This document shows positions 23,566 to 32,423 of a stretch of DNA of 44,968 bases, piece by piece; the first letter of the stretch is position 1; each line of letters begins with the position of its first letter. The stretch comes from Polaromonas sp. GTDB taxonomy: Bacteria; Pseudomonadota; Gammaproteobacteria; Burkholderiales; Burkholderiaceae_C. The notes beneath the pieces were generated by a model. It searched no databases. It was given only the letters and a program-made list of their open reading frames with translations, and was not told the origin of the DNA. The stretch spans positions 1 to 44,968 of the forward strand of contig JANYED010000269.1 of assembly GCA_025363315.1 (NCBI GenBank), given 5' to 3'. The position numbers were made by a program, and so were the translations under genes.

Positions 23566-24801
23566 CTACACGCCCTTGGCAATCAGCACCGCGTTGGAGC
23601 CGCCAAAAGCAAACGAGTTGGACATCACGGCGTGCAAGTTTTTGACTTGTCTGGCCTCCAGCGGAATGTAGTCCAGGTCGCAGCGCTCATCCGGCGTTTG
23701 CAAAAAAGCAGTCGGTACCAGTTGCCCAGAACGCAGGCTCATCACACTCGCGGCAAATTCCATGGCACCTGCAGCGCCCATGGCATGGCCATGCACAGCT
23801 TTGGTTGAGCTGATCGGCAGGCGTTGGGCCTGGCCTTTGAAAACAAGTTTGATGGCGTTGGTTTCCACCACATCGCCCACATCGGTGGCCGTGCCGTGCG
23901 CGTTCAGGTAGCCAATGTCGCCGGCGTCAAGACCCGCGTCCTTCAAAGCCATTGACATGGCACGGGCTTGACCCTGCGCTTCGGGCTGCGTCAGATGGTG
24001 CGCGTCGGTGCTTGACGCATAACCCGCCAGTTCGGCCAGGATGTTGGCCCCGCGCTTTTTCGCGGTGTCCCAGTCCTCCAGTACCAGCATGGCGGCACCT
24101 TCAGACAGCACCAGTCCTGAGCGGTCTTTAGAAAACGGCCTGCATGAGGTCTCTGCCCCGTCTGCATGCACCTTGGCCAGCGTGTGCATGGCTTGCCAGG
24201 CTTTGATGGTGCCTTTAGTCAGCAGCGCGTCTGAGCCACCCACCAGCATCGCATCAGCGTAGCCGTGGCGTATCTGGCGAAATGCGTCGCCAATTGCTGT
24301 GGCCGACGAGGCACAGGCATTGGACACCGTGCTGCTTGGGCCTTTCAGGCCGAACTCCATCGACAAATGTGCAGCTATCGCGTTGTGCATGGCCAATACC
24401 ACTGTCATGGGGCGCAAGCGGGCAACTTTTTGTTCCAGCAGCGCGTAGTAGGCAGCTTCCAGAGAGCTCGCCCCGCCACTGCCGGTGCCCACCGACACGC
24501 CAAAGCGATCGGCCTGCAACCCAGTCAGTTCGCTGCCCAAACCCGCCTGAGCCATAGCCTCCCGCGCCGCAACCAGGGCCAATTGGCTGATGCGGTCCAT
24601 GGTCAGCAGTTTGGCTTTGGCAAAGTGTTCCTCGGGGTCAAAGTCGATGCTGCCCATCAGCACCGGTTCAGGTCCCGTGGGAAAGTCGACATCAATGGCG
24701 CGTATGCCCGACCGCGCGCACAGCAACGACTCGAAAAACGCATTACTTTGCAGGCCTACCGTTGAGATAACGCCTAAGCCGGTGATTGCAACGCGGCGCA
24801 T
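23566..24801 (-). CDS. Beta-ketoacyl-ACP synthase (FabF/KAS II-like), orphan
   Basis: This 411-residue condensing enzyme elongates acyl-ACP with malonyl-ACP. The catalytic triad is intact: C163 in SNACASSATAIG, H302 in NAHGTATDVGD and H339 in KAVHGHAMGAAG. It lies 12 bp downstream of a dedicated ACP gene and is the last gene of the RND/reductase/ACP/KS run, away from any fab operon. This suggests a specialised acyl product rather than bulk fatty-acid synthesis. No ketoreductase of FabG type is adjacent. It converges with rfaE2 with only 5 bp between stops. Confidence 0.92.
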   Translation of the reverse strand: MRRVAITGLGVISTVGLQSNAFFESLLCARSGIRAIDVDFPTGPEPVLMGSIDFDPEEHFAKAKLLTMDRISQLALVAAREAMAQAGLGSELTGLQADRFGVSVGTGSGGASSLEAAYYALLEQKVARLRPMTVVLAMHNAIAAHLSMEFGLKGPSSTVSNACASSATAIGDAFRQIRHGYADAMLVGGSDALLTKGTIKAWQAMHTLAKVHADGAETSCRPFSKDRSGLVLSEGAAMLVLEDWDTAKKRGANILAELAGYASSTDAHHLTQPEAQGQARAMSMALKDAGLDAGDIGYLNAHGTATDVGDVVETNAIKLVFKGQAQRLPISSTKAVHGHAMGAAGAMEFAASVMSLRSGQLVPTAFLQTPDERCDLDYIPLEARQVKNLHAVMSNSFAFGGSNAVLIAKGV

Positions 24802-24813
24802 GCGGTGAGGTCT

Positions 24814-25068
24814 TCAGGCGGGGGACCCAGCGCTGCCAAAAGGAGCTTTCGGCATCAAGGGATCGATCAGCTGGATCATCTCATCGAGCGTGCGGGGCGG
24901 GCTGGCCTGGTCCGGAATCTGAATATTGAACTGGTCTTCAATCTGAAACAGAAATTCAATCACCGCCAGTGAGTCAAGCCCAAGACTTTCCAGCGTCGCG
25001 GCTGGCAGCAACTCATCTTCGGCAATCCCGAAAGTTTCAGCGAAAAGTTTAATCAGATCAGCATTCAT
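24814..25068 (-). CDS. Acyl carrier protein, cluster-specific
   Basis: This 84-residue ACP has the phosphopantetheine attachment Ser (S33) in LESLGLDSLAVIEF and is otherwise acidic and helical as expected. The unusual tail QASPPRTLDEMIQLIDPL and Pro-rich end differ from the housekeeping ACP. It directly precedes the ketosynthase gene, forming an ACP/KS pair. Confidence 0.9.
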   Translation of the reverse strand: MNADLIKLFAETFGIAEDELLPAATLESLGLDSLAVIEFLFQIEDQFNIQIPDQASPPRTLDEMIQLIDPLMPKAPFGSAGSPA

Positions 25069-25135
25069 CCATATTACCTAGTGCGCCCTTACCGAGGCCG
25101 CTTGACCAACCTCAAAGCTTAACATTTCTTTACAT

Positions 25136-25171
25136 ACACCTGATGACAAATCCATTTGCTCATCAAGGTGT
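25136..25171 (-). other. Strong imperfect hairpin between reductase and ACP genes
   Basis: ACACC-TGATGA-CAAAT pairs with ATTTG-TCATCA-GGTGT, giving 16 base pairs with two single-base bulges and a 2-nt loop. It overlaps the reductase stop codon. No T tract follows on the transcribed strand, so it may stabilise or process the mRNA rather than end it. Confidence 0.5.
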
Positions 25172-26209
25172 GTACATTTGCCTGACCGCATCGGACAAAC
25201 TGAAGGTACCCAACATGTCGCTGAGATAACTGGTAGGAGTCGGTGCAACGGCCGAGGTTCCGATTTCACCACGTAAACGGGCATTACTGAACACCGCGTC
25301 GGCTGTCAAAAAGGGTAAGTACGGTTGCAACGCTGCAAACATCCAACGCTGGCGTGCAAAACTTGGCACCGGAACATAGTCACGACCGCGCATGGTCAAC
25401 TTTTTGATACCTGGCATGGACGGCACCAAGGCATCGGCCAAGGCTTGTACTGTCAGCGACGCTTCACCGGTTGAAACGTGATAGCAGTCATGTTTGAAAT
25501 CATCTTTCAAGAGCATTTCAGCGAAGGCAGAGGCGATGAAGTCCACTGGCGCCACATCCAGCCGGGCCGTTGGCTCCAGCGGCACATCGCCCAACTCAGC
25601 CATCACAGGAATCGCCCACAACATGTTTCTGGACAACTTAACGTCATCAATACCCCGCGCCAGAACAATGCCGGGCCGCAGGCTGACAAACGGTGAACCG
25701 GTGGCGCGCAGCAGCGTTTCGGCGTCACGCTTGGAGCGAATGTAATCGTTGGCGTAGCCTGCAAACGGCATGTCCTCGGTGATCACACCGCTCGGCTCCA
25801 TCGTCACCGCTGCCGTGCCAACGAAAAAGCCGCGCTGCGACGGCGACAGGTTTTTCAACATGCCTGCAAAGTTGGTCGCTGCCTTGATGTTGACCGGATA
25901 CACCCCTGCATCAAGCTTGAAAGACGTGCTGGCTGCAGAATGCAAAATTACATCGGCCGCCTGCAACACGCTGGCGTTCAGGCCAAAGTCAGGCGCTTCA
26001 ATGTCACCCGCAACAGCTGCGACAAATTCAGCGAATTCGGGTCGCCACAGCACGCTTTTTTTCAGCCTGTCCAGCAGGCGGGCTCTGGCGCCAGCCGCAT
26101 CAGGCGCACGAACGACGGCGGTGCTGCATATGCCTTTGGCCGCCAGGATCAGCATCAACTCGCCGCCAATCAGGCCCGTTGCGCCCGAAAGCAGAATCCG
26201 TTTTTGCAT
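25163..26209 (-). CDS. NAD-dependent epimerase/thioester-reductase-like protein
   Basis: This protein of about 348 residues is an extended-SDR of the NAD_binding_4/thioester-reductase type. The cofactor loop is ILLSGATGLIGGELML (about residues 4-19), and the active-site Tyr/Lys is in DYIRSKRDAE. I start at 26209 (MQKRIL), since the track start at 26281 lies inside the RND gene. Between an RND pump and an ACP/KS pair, a plausible role is reduction of an ACP-bound acyl chain to an aldehyde or alcohol; this is inference. Confidence 0.8.
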   Translation of the reverse strand: MQKRILLSGATGLIGGELMLILAAKGICSTAVVRAPDAAGARARLLDRLKKSVLWRPEFAEFVAAVAGDIEAPDFGLNASVLQAADVILHSAASTSFKLDAGVYPVNIKAATNFAGMLKNLSPSQRGFFVGTAAVTMEPSGVITEDMPFAGYANDYIRSKRDAETLLRATGSPFVSLRPGIVLARGIDDVKLSRNMLWAIPVMAELGDVPLEPTARLDVAPVDFIASAFAEMLLKDDFKHDCYHVSTGEASLTVQALADALVPSMPGIKKLTMRGRDYVPVPSFARQRWMFAALQPYLPFLTADAVFSNARLRGEIGTSAVAPTPTSYLSDMLGTFSLSDAVRQMYTP

Positions 26210-26237
26210 GGGTATCCGGTAATAAAAAGAGTCGGAA

Positions 26238-29200
26238 TTATAAAGCCCGCTCGTTGGGCAAAGGCTGGGGCGACTCGACACGCGCCCCGGGACGGCGGCG
26301 AACCAAGCGCCTCAGCGCTTGCTCCAGATCATCGATGTAGGTAAATACTGCGGGCACAACCAGCAAACTGAGCACGGTTGACGTGATCAGCCCGCCAATC
26401 ACGGCCACCGCCATCGGGCTGCGAAAACTGCCATCGGCCGCGCCCCAGCTAAAGGCAATTGGCACCATGCCAGCGCCCATGGCGATGGTGGTCATGACAA
26501 TCGGGCGGGCGCGCTTATGGCAGGCGTCAAGCAGTGCATCAAGCCGTGACATGCCGGTCACAGCGGCTTGTCCGTCCGCACCGTCATTGCCGCGCCGCGC
26601 CACGATCGCATATTCAACCAGCAAAATCGAGTTTTTGGTGGCGATGCCCATCAGCATGATCAGGCCAATCAATGACGGCATCGAAAAACTCTTGCCCGCC
26701 AGCAGCAGCGCCACAAAAGCCCCGCCAAGTGACAGCGGCAGCGCCACCAGAATCGTCACCGGATGCAAAAAATCCTTGAACAACAGCACCAGCACGATGT
26801 AGATGCACAGCACCGCTGTCAGCATGGCAAGGCCAAAACTGGCAAACAGCTCGCCAAACAGTTCAGCATCGCCAATCGTCACACGCTTGACGTCAAACGG
26901 CAAATTGACCATCGCCGGCAGCTTGTCGACGCGGGCGGTGACGTCGCCCAGCGGCTGGCCTGACAGCTCGATGTCAAACTTCACGTCGCGCGAGCGGTTA
27001 AAGCGGTCAATGATGGCCGGGCCGCCGGACAATTCCAGCTTGGCGACCTGCCCCAGCATCACCGGCCCACGGCTGCCGGGCACCAGCAGGCGCTCGAGCG
27101 TGGCGATGTCGGCTTTGGCATCGTCTGCCAGGCGTACGACGATCGGCACCTGGCGCGACGACAGGTTCAGTTTTGGCAGCGCAGCGTTGTAGTCGCCTAC
27201 GGTGGCAATACGCAGCGTCTCGCCGATGGCGCTGCTGGTCACGCCCTGGTCGGCCATGCGGGCAAAGTCGGGTCGCACCGTCAGCTCGGGTTGCACCAGC
27301 GATGCGCTGGACGCAATGGAGCCCAGGCCGGGAATGGTGCGCAAGTCTTTTTCAAGCGCGGCGGCAGCGGCTGCCAGTGCTGCCGGGTTGTCGCTCGTCA
27401 GCGCCAGCACAAGGCCTTCACCAGACCCGCCGAGGCCGACTTTGCTGCGCACGCCGGGCAGCTCTTGCAGGGCCGCGCGGATGTTGTTTTCAACGACCTG
27501 TTTGCGAGGGCGGCTGCCGCGTTCAGACATCAAGATGGTCAGCGTGGCCTTGCGCGCCTCAGCTGCGCCACCCGGAGCAAACGGGTCACTGCCCGCGCTG
27601 CCGCCGCCGACCGTGGTGTAAACCGACTTGATGTGCTCGACTTTCATCAGCATCTGGCGCGCAGCCTCTGCCGCCTGCCGGGTGTCTGCCAGCTTGGTGC
27701 CTGGCGTCAATTCGAGGTACACCTGCGTCTGGTTGTTGTCATCTGGTGGAATAAAGCCCGTCGGCAACAGCGGAATCAGCAACAGCGAGGCGACAAAGAA
27801 CCCGGCAGCCCCCAGGGCGGTGATCCAGCGGTGCTCCAGCGCCCAGCGGCTGGCGCGCATGTACCAGCGCATCACTGCGCCGTCTTTCTCTACGTAATCA
27901 ACAATCGGCTTGAGCAGATAAGCCGACATCATGGGCGTGAGCATGCGCGCCACTACCAGCGACGCAAATACCGCCAGCGACGCCGTCCAGCCAAATTGCT
28001 TAAAGAACTTGCCCACAATGCCGCTCATGAAAGCAGTCGGCAAAAACACCGCAATCAGCGTGAAGGTGGTGGCAATCACCGCCAGGCCAATCTCGTCGGC
28101 CGCCTCCATGGCGGCCTGGTAAGGCGTTTTGCCCATGCGCAGGTGGCGCACAATATTTTCGACCTCCACAATCGCGTCGTCGACCAAAATACCCACCACC
28201 AGGCTGAGCGCCAGCAGCGTGACCACGTTGATGGAAAAGCCCAGGTAATTCATGCCGATAAACGCCGGCACGACCGACAGCGGCAGCGCTACTGCCGTGA
28301 TGAACGTGGCACGCCAGTCGCGCAAAAACAGCCACACCACCAGCACCGCCAGCAGCGCACCTTCGATCAGCAGCGTCAGCGAGGCCTTGTACTCTTCCTC
28401 CACCGGGGTCACAAAGTCAAAGGCCTCGACAAGGGTCATATCCGGATGGGTGACTTTGAGCTGCGCCAACGCCGCGCGCACGCCGCGCCCGACATCCACC
28501 TCGCTCGCACCTTTGGCTCTAGACACCTCAAAACCCACCACGGGCACACCATTGAGAAGAGCTGCCGAGCGCTGTTCGGCTGTGGTGTCCTGCACATCCG
28601 CCAGCTGGTTGAGGCGGGCTTTGCGGATGCCGCCTTTGCCGTCGTCAAAGCTAAGCTCCAGATTGGCCAGTTCAGCAGCCGAACGAACGGTGGCCAGCGT
28701 GCGCAGCGGCTGCTCGCTGGTGCCCAGATCTGCCCGACCGCCCGCGGTGTCCATTTGCACCTGGCGCAGCTGGTGCGACACCGTCGTCGCGCTAACCCCC
28801 AGCGACTGCATTTTGGCGCTGTTCAGCGCGATGCGCACCTCGCGCGTCACGCCGCCGACCCGATTGACTGCGCCTACACCGCGCACCGCGAGCAGGCTTT
28901 TGGTCAGCGTGTCGTCGACAAACCAGCTCAAGGCTTCGTCGTCCAGCGCGCTGCTTTTGATGGTGTAGGCCAGCACTGGCGCACCGGCCACGTTGATTTT
29001 GCTGATCACCGGGTCGCGCAGGTCTGACGGCATGTCGGCACGCACCTGCTGCACCGCCGAGCGGGTTTCGTCCAGTGCCTCCTGCGTGGGTTTTTCAATC
29101 CGGAACTCAGCCGTGATGGTGACCACGCCGTCCTGCACCTTGGTGTAAATATTTTTCAGGCCCTGCAGCGCGGCGATCGCGTTTTCAATCTTGCGCGCCA

Positions 29201-29387
29201 CTTCGGTCTCGAGCTGGGCGGGCGAGCCGCCAGGCAAGCTGGCGCTGATGACGATGTTGGGCACGTCCAAATCAGGAAAGTTTTGCACTTTCATGTTTTG
29301 ATAACCGAGCACGCCCGCAAAGCAGAGCATGACAAAAAACATGATGGCGGCAATCGGGTTTTTAATGCACCAGGCGGAAACGTTCAT
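26238..29387 (-). CDS. RND efflux transporter, HAE1 family
   Basis: This 1049-residue inner-membrane pump is of the AcrB/MdtB type. The N-terminal TM1 (NPIAAIMFFVMLCFAGVLGY), the periplasmic porter domains, and the TM4 proton-relay pair in GILVDDAIVEVENI are intact. So are the second-half TM segments ending in LLVVPAVFTYID. It forms a tripartite system with the adaptor and outer-membrane factor encoded upstream. Substrate could be drugs, or a lipid made by the KS/ACP genes downstream. Repeat A copy 4 lies between it and the adaptor gene. Confidence 0.94.
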   Translation of the reverse strand: MNVSAWCIKNPIAAIMFFVMLCFAGVLGYQNMKVQNFPDLDVPNIVISASLPGGSPAQLETEVARKIENAIAALQGLKNIYTKVQDGVVTITAEFRIEKPTQEALDETRSAVQQVRADMPSDLRDPVISKINVAGAPVLAYTIKSSALDDEALSWFVDDTLTKSLLAVRGVGAVNRVGGVTREVRIALNSAKMQSLGVSATTVSHQLRQVQMDTAGGRADLGTSEQPLRTLATVRSAAELANLELSFDDGKGGIRKARLNQLADVQDTTAEQRSAALLNGVPVVGFEVSRAKGASEVDVGRGVRAALAQLKVTHPDMTLVEAFDFVTPVEEEYKASLTLLIEGALLAVLVVWLFLRDWRATFITAVALPLSVVPAFIGMNYLGFSINVVTLLALSLVVGILVDDAIVEVENIVRHLRMGKTPYQAAMEAADEIGLAVIATTFTLIAVFLPTAFMSGIVGKFFKQFGWTASLAVFASLVVARMLTPMMSAYLLKPIVDYVEKDGAVMRWYMRASRWALEHRWITALGAAGFFVASLLLIPLLPTGFIPPDDNNQTQVYLELTPGTKLADTRQAAEAARQMLMKVEHIKSVYTTVGGGSAGSDPFAPGGAAEARKATLTILMSERGSRPRKQVVENNIRAALQELPGVRSKVGLGGSGEGLVLALTSDNPAALAAAAAALEKDLRTIPGLGSIASSASLVQPELTVRPDFARMADQGVTSSAIGETLRIATVGDYNAALPKLNLSSRQVPIVVRLADDAKADIATLERLLVPGSRGPVMLGQVAKLELSGGPAIIDRFNRSRDVKFDIELSGQPLGDVTARVDKLPAMVNLPFDVKRVTIGDAELFGELFASFGLAMLTAVLCIYIVLVLLFKDFLHPVTILVALPLSLGGAFVALLLAGKSFSMPSLIGLIMLMGIATKNSILLVEYAIVARRGNDGADGQAAVTGMSRLDALLDACHKRARPIVMTTIAMGAGMVPIAFSWGAADGSFRSPMAVAVIGGLITSTVLSLLVVPAVFTYIDDLEQALRRLVRRRPGARVESPQPLPNERAL

Positions 29388-29404
29388 AAAAGTGATTTCC
29401 TATA

Positions 29405-29463
29405 CGCTATGTAATTAGTAGCTGCTCGCGCCCGAATTCATTGGGCTACAGGCTTATTTAATA
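29405..29463 (+). repeat. Dispersed repeat A, copy 4 (between adaptor and pump genes)
   Basis: TAGTAGCTGCTCGCGCCCGA plus ATTCATTGGGCTACAGGC and TTATTTAATA is close to the family consensus. It lies in the 124-bp gap within the operon, antisense to it. It also shares the upstream TACGCTAT..T.TTAGTAG with copy 5 only 1.1 kb away. Confidence 0.9.
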
Positions 29464-29511
29464 GGTAAAAGCGGTCTCCGGGAGGTTTGGCGGCTGTTGG
29501 CGTGTTCCGCG

Positions 29512-30678
29512 CTATTTCGGGGTTTGCGGCGCACTCGCAGCGCTGGCGGCCGCCACCACCACCACCTTCACGCTGTCGCCATCGGTCAGAAAAGCAGCGC
29601 CACTGGCCACAAACTGCTCACCCGGCTTGGCCCCCTGCAGGATTTCGACCACATCGCCGACGCGCCGCCCGGTTTGCAGCTTGATCTGGCTGATTTTGTT
29701 GCCGGGCGCAAGCCGCATGGCGTAAGTAAAGCCGTCGCGCAGCACCAGTGCCTGCTGCGGCAGGCTCAGCACATTGCTGGCACCGCCGTCAAACTCACCC
29801 CGGGCAAACATGCCGGCCTTGATGTTGGCGTTGGCTGGCAGGTCGACGTAAATCAACGCGTTGCGTGTCACGCTGTCAACCGTCGGGGCAATCATGCGCA
29901 CCTTGCCCACCACCTGCGCGCCGCTGGCCGCCGTAACGGTGGCCAGCGCGCCGGGTTTAATGCCGACCAGCTCAGTGCTGGTGACTTCAGCCCGCCATTC
30001 CAGCCTGCCAGCACGAATCATTTTGAACAGTTCTGTGCCACTGCCCACCACCGCGCCAAGCGTGGCGCTGCGGCTGGAGATCACGCCGGCGTCGGGCGCC
30101 AACACCGCGGTTTGCTTCAGGCGCACCTGCTGCACGGCCAGCGCGGCTTTGGCCACCTCGAGCCGGGCCTTGGCGGTTTTGTCCTGCGTCAGGTACTGGG
30201 CGATTTGCTGGTCGCTCAACGCGCCGCTGGCTTGTAGCGTGCGCGCTTTGTCCGCGTTCACGGCGGCATCCAGGGCGTTGGCCTGGGCCTCTGAAAAGCT
30301 GGCCCGGGCCTGCGCGACTTCAGCACTGACCTGCTCGGTGCTGAAGGTGGCCAGCACCTGGCCTTTAGCCACCCGGTCACCGACATTGACTTTGACATCC
30401 ACCAGCCGCAGGCCACTGGCTTCGCTGCCGATGATGGCCTCCTGCCAGGCGCTGATGCTGCCGTTGGCGGCCAGCCTGATGAGCAGGCTGGTCATTTGCG
30501 GCATGACGGTGGTGACCGTCAGCGCAGGTTTGGTTGCTACCGGCTTTTTTTCGTCTGCAGCCCTCGATTGAGAAGCAAAAAGACCTGCAGTCCAATAAAA
30601 CAGGGCGCAAGCAGCTACTAACATAATAGCGTAGAGAGCGGTAAGACCCGAGCGGCGTGAGCGTTGAAAAGGGTTCAT
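29512..30678 (-). CDS. RND periplasmic adaptor (membrane fusion protein)
   Basis: This 388-residue adaptor has a lipoyl/barrel-sandwich domain (GLRLVDVKVNVGDRVAKGQVLATF), an alpha-hairpin (about residues 110-190) and a beta-barrel region. It bridges the RND pump and the outer-membrane factor. The N-terminal membrane anchor, residues 16-35 (AIMLVAACALFYWTAGLF), is encoded by a sense-oriented copy of repeat A. It follows RSRRSGL, a normal positive n-region. An internal start at M19 cannot be excluded. Confidence 0.92.
   Translation of the reverse strand: MNPFQRSRRSGLTALYAIMLVAACALFYWTAGLFASQSRAADEKKPVATKPALTVTTVMPQMTSLLIRLAANGSISAWQEAIIGSEASGLRLVDVKVNVGDRVAKGQVLATFSTEQVSAEVAQARASFSEAQANALDAAVNADKARTLQASGALSDQQIAQYLTQDKTAKARLEVAKAALAVQQVRLKQTAVLAPDAGVISSRSATLGAVVGSGTELFKMIRAGRLEWRAEVTSTELVGIKPGALATVTAASGAQVVGKVRMIAPTVDSVTRNALIYVDLPANANIKAGMFARGEFDGGASNVLSLPQQALVLRDGFTYAMRLAPGNKISQIKLQTGRRVGDVVEILQGAKPGEQFVASGAAFLTDGDSVKVVVVAAASAASAPQTPK
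30575..30632 (-). repeat. Dispersed repeat A, copy 5 (inside adaptor gene, sense)
   Basis: On the minus strand TTAGTAGCTGCTTGCGCCCT, followed by TTTATTGGACTGCAGG and TTTTTG, aligns with copies 1-4 and 6. It is read in frame as the hydrophobic segment of the adaptor N-terminus. Confidence 0.85.
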
Positions 30679-30714
30679 GGATCGTTCTAAAAAGTCGTGC
30701 GGCGGCTGGCTAAC

Positions 30715-32340
30715 TTACCAGTCGGGTAAAAACGCTTCGGGAATGCCAAACACCATCGGCGTGGCGGGCGGCGCCGCCGTGCTCCAGCCGCCACCGAGCG
30801 CGCGGTACAGGGCAATCCAGGCGCTGCGGCGTTCGCGCTCCAGGCTCACCAATGCACTTTGCGCTGCGAGCAGCACGCGCCGGGCGTCTTCGAGTTCAAC
30901 CAGACTGGCCAAGCCGGCTTTGTAACGCGCCTCGGTCCCTGAAAACGACGCGCTATAGCCCAGGGTGGCCACTAGCGTGTCATCACCCCGGTCCGCCGTG
31001 CTTTGCAGATTAACCAGGGCTTCTTCGACCTCGCGCACCGCCTGCCTGACGATGCCGCGATAGATGCCTGCGGCTTCTTCGTACCGGGCCTTGGCGGCGT
31101 CAACGTTGGCATCAGCAGCGCCGCCGTCGAACAGCGGCACCGTCAGGGAAATCGGACCAAAAGACCACGTGTCGTAGTTTTGGGTAAACCCGCGAGAACT
31201 GACCTTGTTGCGGACAATCGAGCCGCCAATGTTCAGGCGCGGGTAGCGCTGGGCGCGTGCACTGCCGACTTCAAAACTGGCGGCGGTCAGTTCCCGCGCC
31301 GCGTTGTACACATCGGGCCGCTGGCCCAGCACCTCGGCCGGCACGCTGGAAATATCGGCAATGCCCTGCTGCAAGCCGGCCGGCGCGGCCTGCGCCAGTT
31401 TTTGCCGCAGCTCGGGCTCGGCCAGCGCCGTCAGCGCAGTCATGATCTTGATGCTCAGCTCGCATTCGGCGCGCTGCTGTGTCAGGCGGCTGTTGCCTTC
31501 TGCGGCGGTGGCGCGCGCAAGGCCGGCCGTGGCTGGCGCGGCAAAACCAGCCCGGGCCAACCGCTCGGTCAGGCGGCTGGTTTGCAGCCTGGAACGTGCA
31601 TCCGCGTCGGCCACCAGCAACTGCTTTTCACAGGAGCGAAAGCTGTAGTACTGGTTGGCTATTTCAGCGGCGACCAGCACCCGCGCTTCGTGCCAGCGGG
31701 CCTGGGCGCCTAAAAACCGCTCTTTGTCAGCGTTCAGGCTGGCTTCGTTTTGGCCGAACAGATCCACCTCCCAATTGGTTTGCAGGCCAAGCTGGGCCGC
31801 ATTGACAGGAAAGGCGGGCGTGATGCGGTTCAGCGGCGCATTGCGGCTGCGGCTGATGCCGCCAATCCCATCCAGCGTGGGCAGCAACGCCGCTTCAGAC
31901 ACGCTGCGTGTGGCCTGCGCCTGCTGAATGTTGGACCGGGCGGTGATGACCGACGGGCTAGCCAATTGCGCCGCGTCGATCAACTCAACTAACAGCGGGT
32001 CGTTTTGCTGCTGCCACCACTGCGACAAGCTGGTCAAGCTGCCGTTGTGCGGCAAACTGCTGGTGGCGCTGGTGGCGCTGGCGGCCAGCGACGAGGGCAT
32101 GGGCATGGGCATGGCCGTGGCGGGCGGCAAGGGCGCGTACCACTGCGGCGGTGCGGCTACTGCCACGGTGGCGGGCGGGGCTGTGGCGGCGCAGCCGCCT
32201 AAAGCCAAAACCGTCAGTGCTGACAGCACGGCCAGCGCTGCACAAGCGCCGCGCCGCTGGCCCGCAAAATAGGCAAAAAAACCAGCAGCAACATCAGCTT
32301 TGCAAAAGCCGACGAGAGTTGGTGTGTATGAATGGCGCAT
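30715..32340 (-). CDS. Outer-membrane efflux lipoprotein (OprM/NodT-type)
   Basis: This protein of about 541 residues is a TolC-like outer-membrane channel with a lipobox (LALGGCAAT). The N-terminal extension before the lipobox is long (about 50 residues) from the ATG at 32340, so the true start may be further inside, but no better codon is seen. The two OEP repeats follow: SVSEAALLPTLDGIGGISRSR and, later, VGSARAQRYPRLNIGGSI are typical strand-to-helix junctions. A short alanine/proline/methionine-rich low-complexity linker (about residues 65-105) follows the lipidation site. It precedes the adaptor gene in the tripartite operon. Confidence 0.88.
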   Translation of the reverse strand: MRHSYTPTLVGFCKADVAAGFFAYFAGQRRGACAALAVLSALTVLALGGCAATAPPATVAVAAPPQWYAPLPPATAMPMPMPSSLAASATSATSSLPHNGSLTSLSQWWQQQNDPLLVELIDAAQLASPSVITARSNIQQAQATRSVSEAALLPTLDGIGGISRSRNAPLNRITPAFPVNAAQLGLQTNWEVDLFGQNEASLNADKERFLGAQARWHEARVLVAAEIANQYYSFRSCEKQLLVADADARSRLQTSRLTERLARAGFAAPATAGLARATAAEGNSRLTQQRAECELSIKIMTALTALAEPELRQKLAQAAPAGLQQGIADISSVPAEVLGQRPDVYNAARELTAASFEVGSARAQRYPRLNIGGSIVRNKVSSRGFTQNYDTWSFGPISLTVPLFDGGAADANVDAAKARYEEAAGIYRGIVRQAVREVEEALVNLQSTADRGDDTLVATLGYSASFSGTEARYKAGLASLVELEDARRVLLAAQSALVSLERERRSAWIALYRALGGGWSTAAPPATPMVFGIPEAFLPDW

Positions 32341-32423
32341 AGCCAAGTATTTTGCTGGCTTATCGGCGTAATCTGCCGAATTAACCCGAAAACAATAAGG
32401 CTTAGCGTTTTGCAATGCCGCAA

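Noticed and set aside
27291-29027. 578-residue plus-strand ORF opposite the RND pump gene
   Set aside because: It is a shadow of a GC-rich coding frame; it is rich in His/Gln/Arg, lacks any domain, and the opposite strand is an intact family member.
31985-32245. Low-complexity, His/Arg/Gly-rich ORFs around the start of the outer-membrane factor gene
   Set aside because: These reflect the repetitive alanine/proline/methionine linker of the lipoprotein read in other frames and strands.
32341-32423. TCGGC/GCCGA stem between glnE and the outer-membrane factor gene as a terminator
   Set aside because: Only 5 bp, with no T tract; too weak to call.
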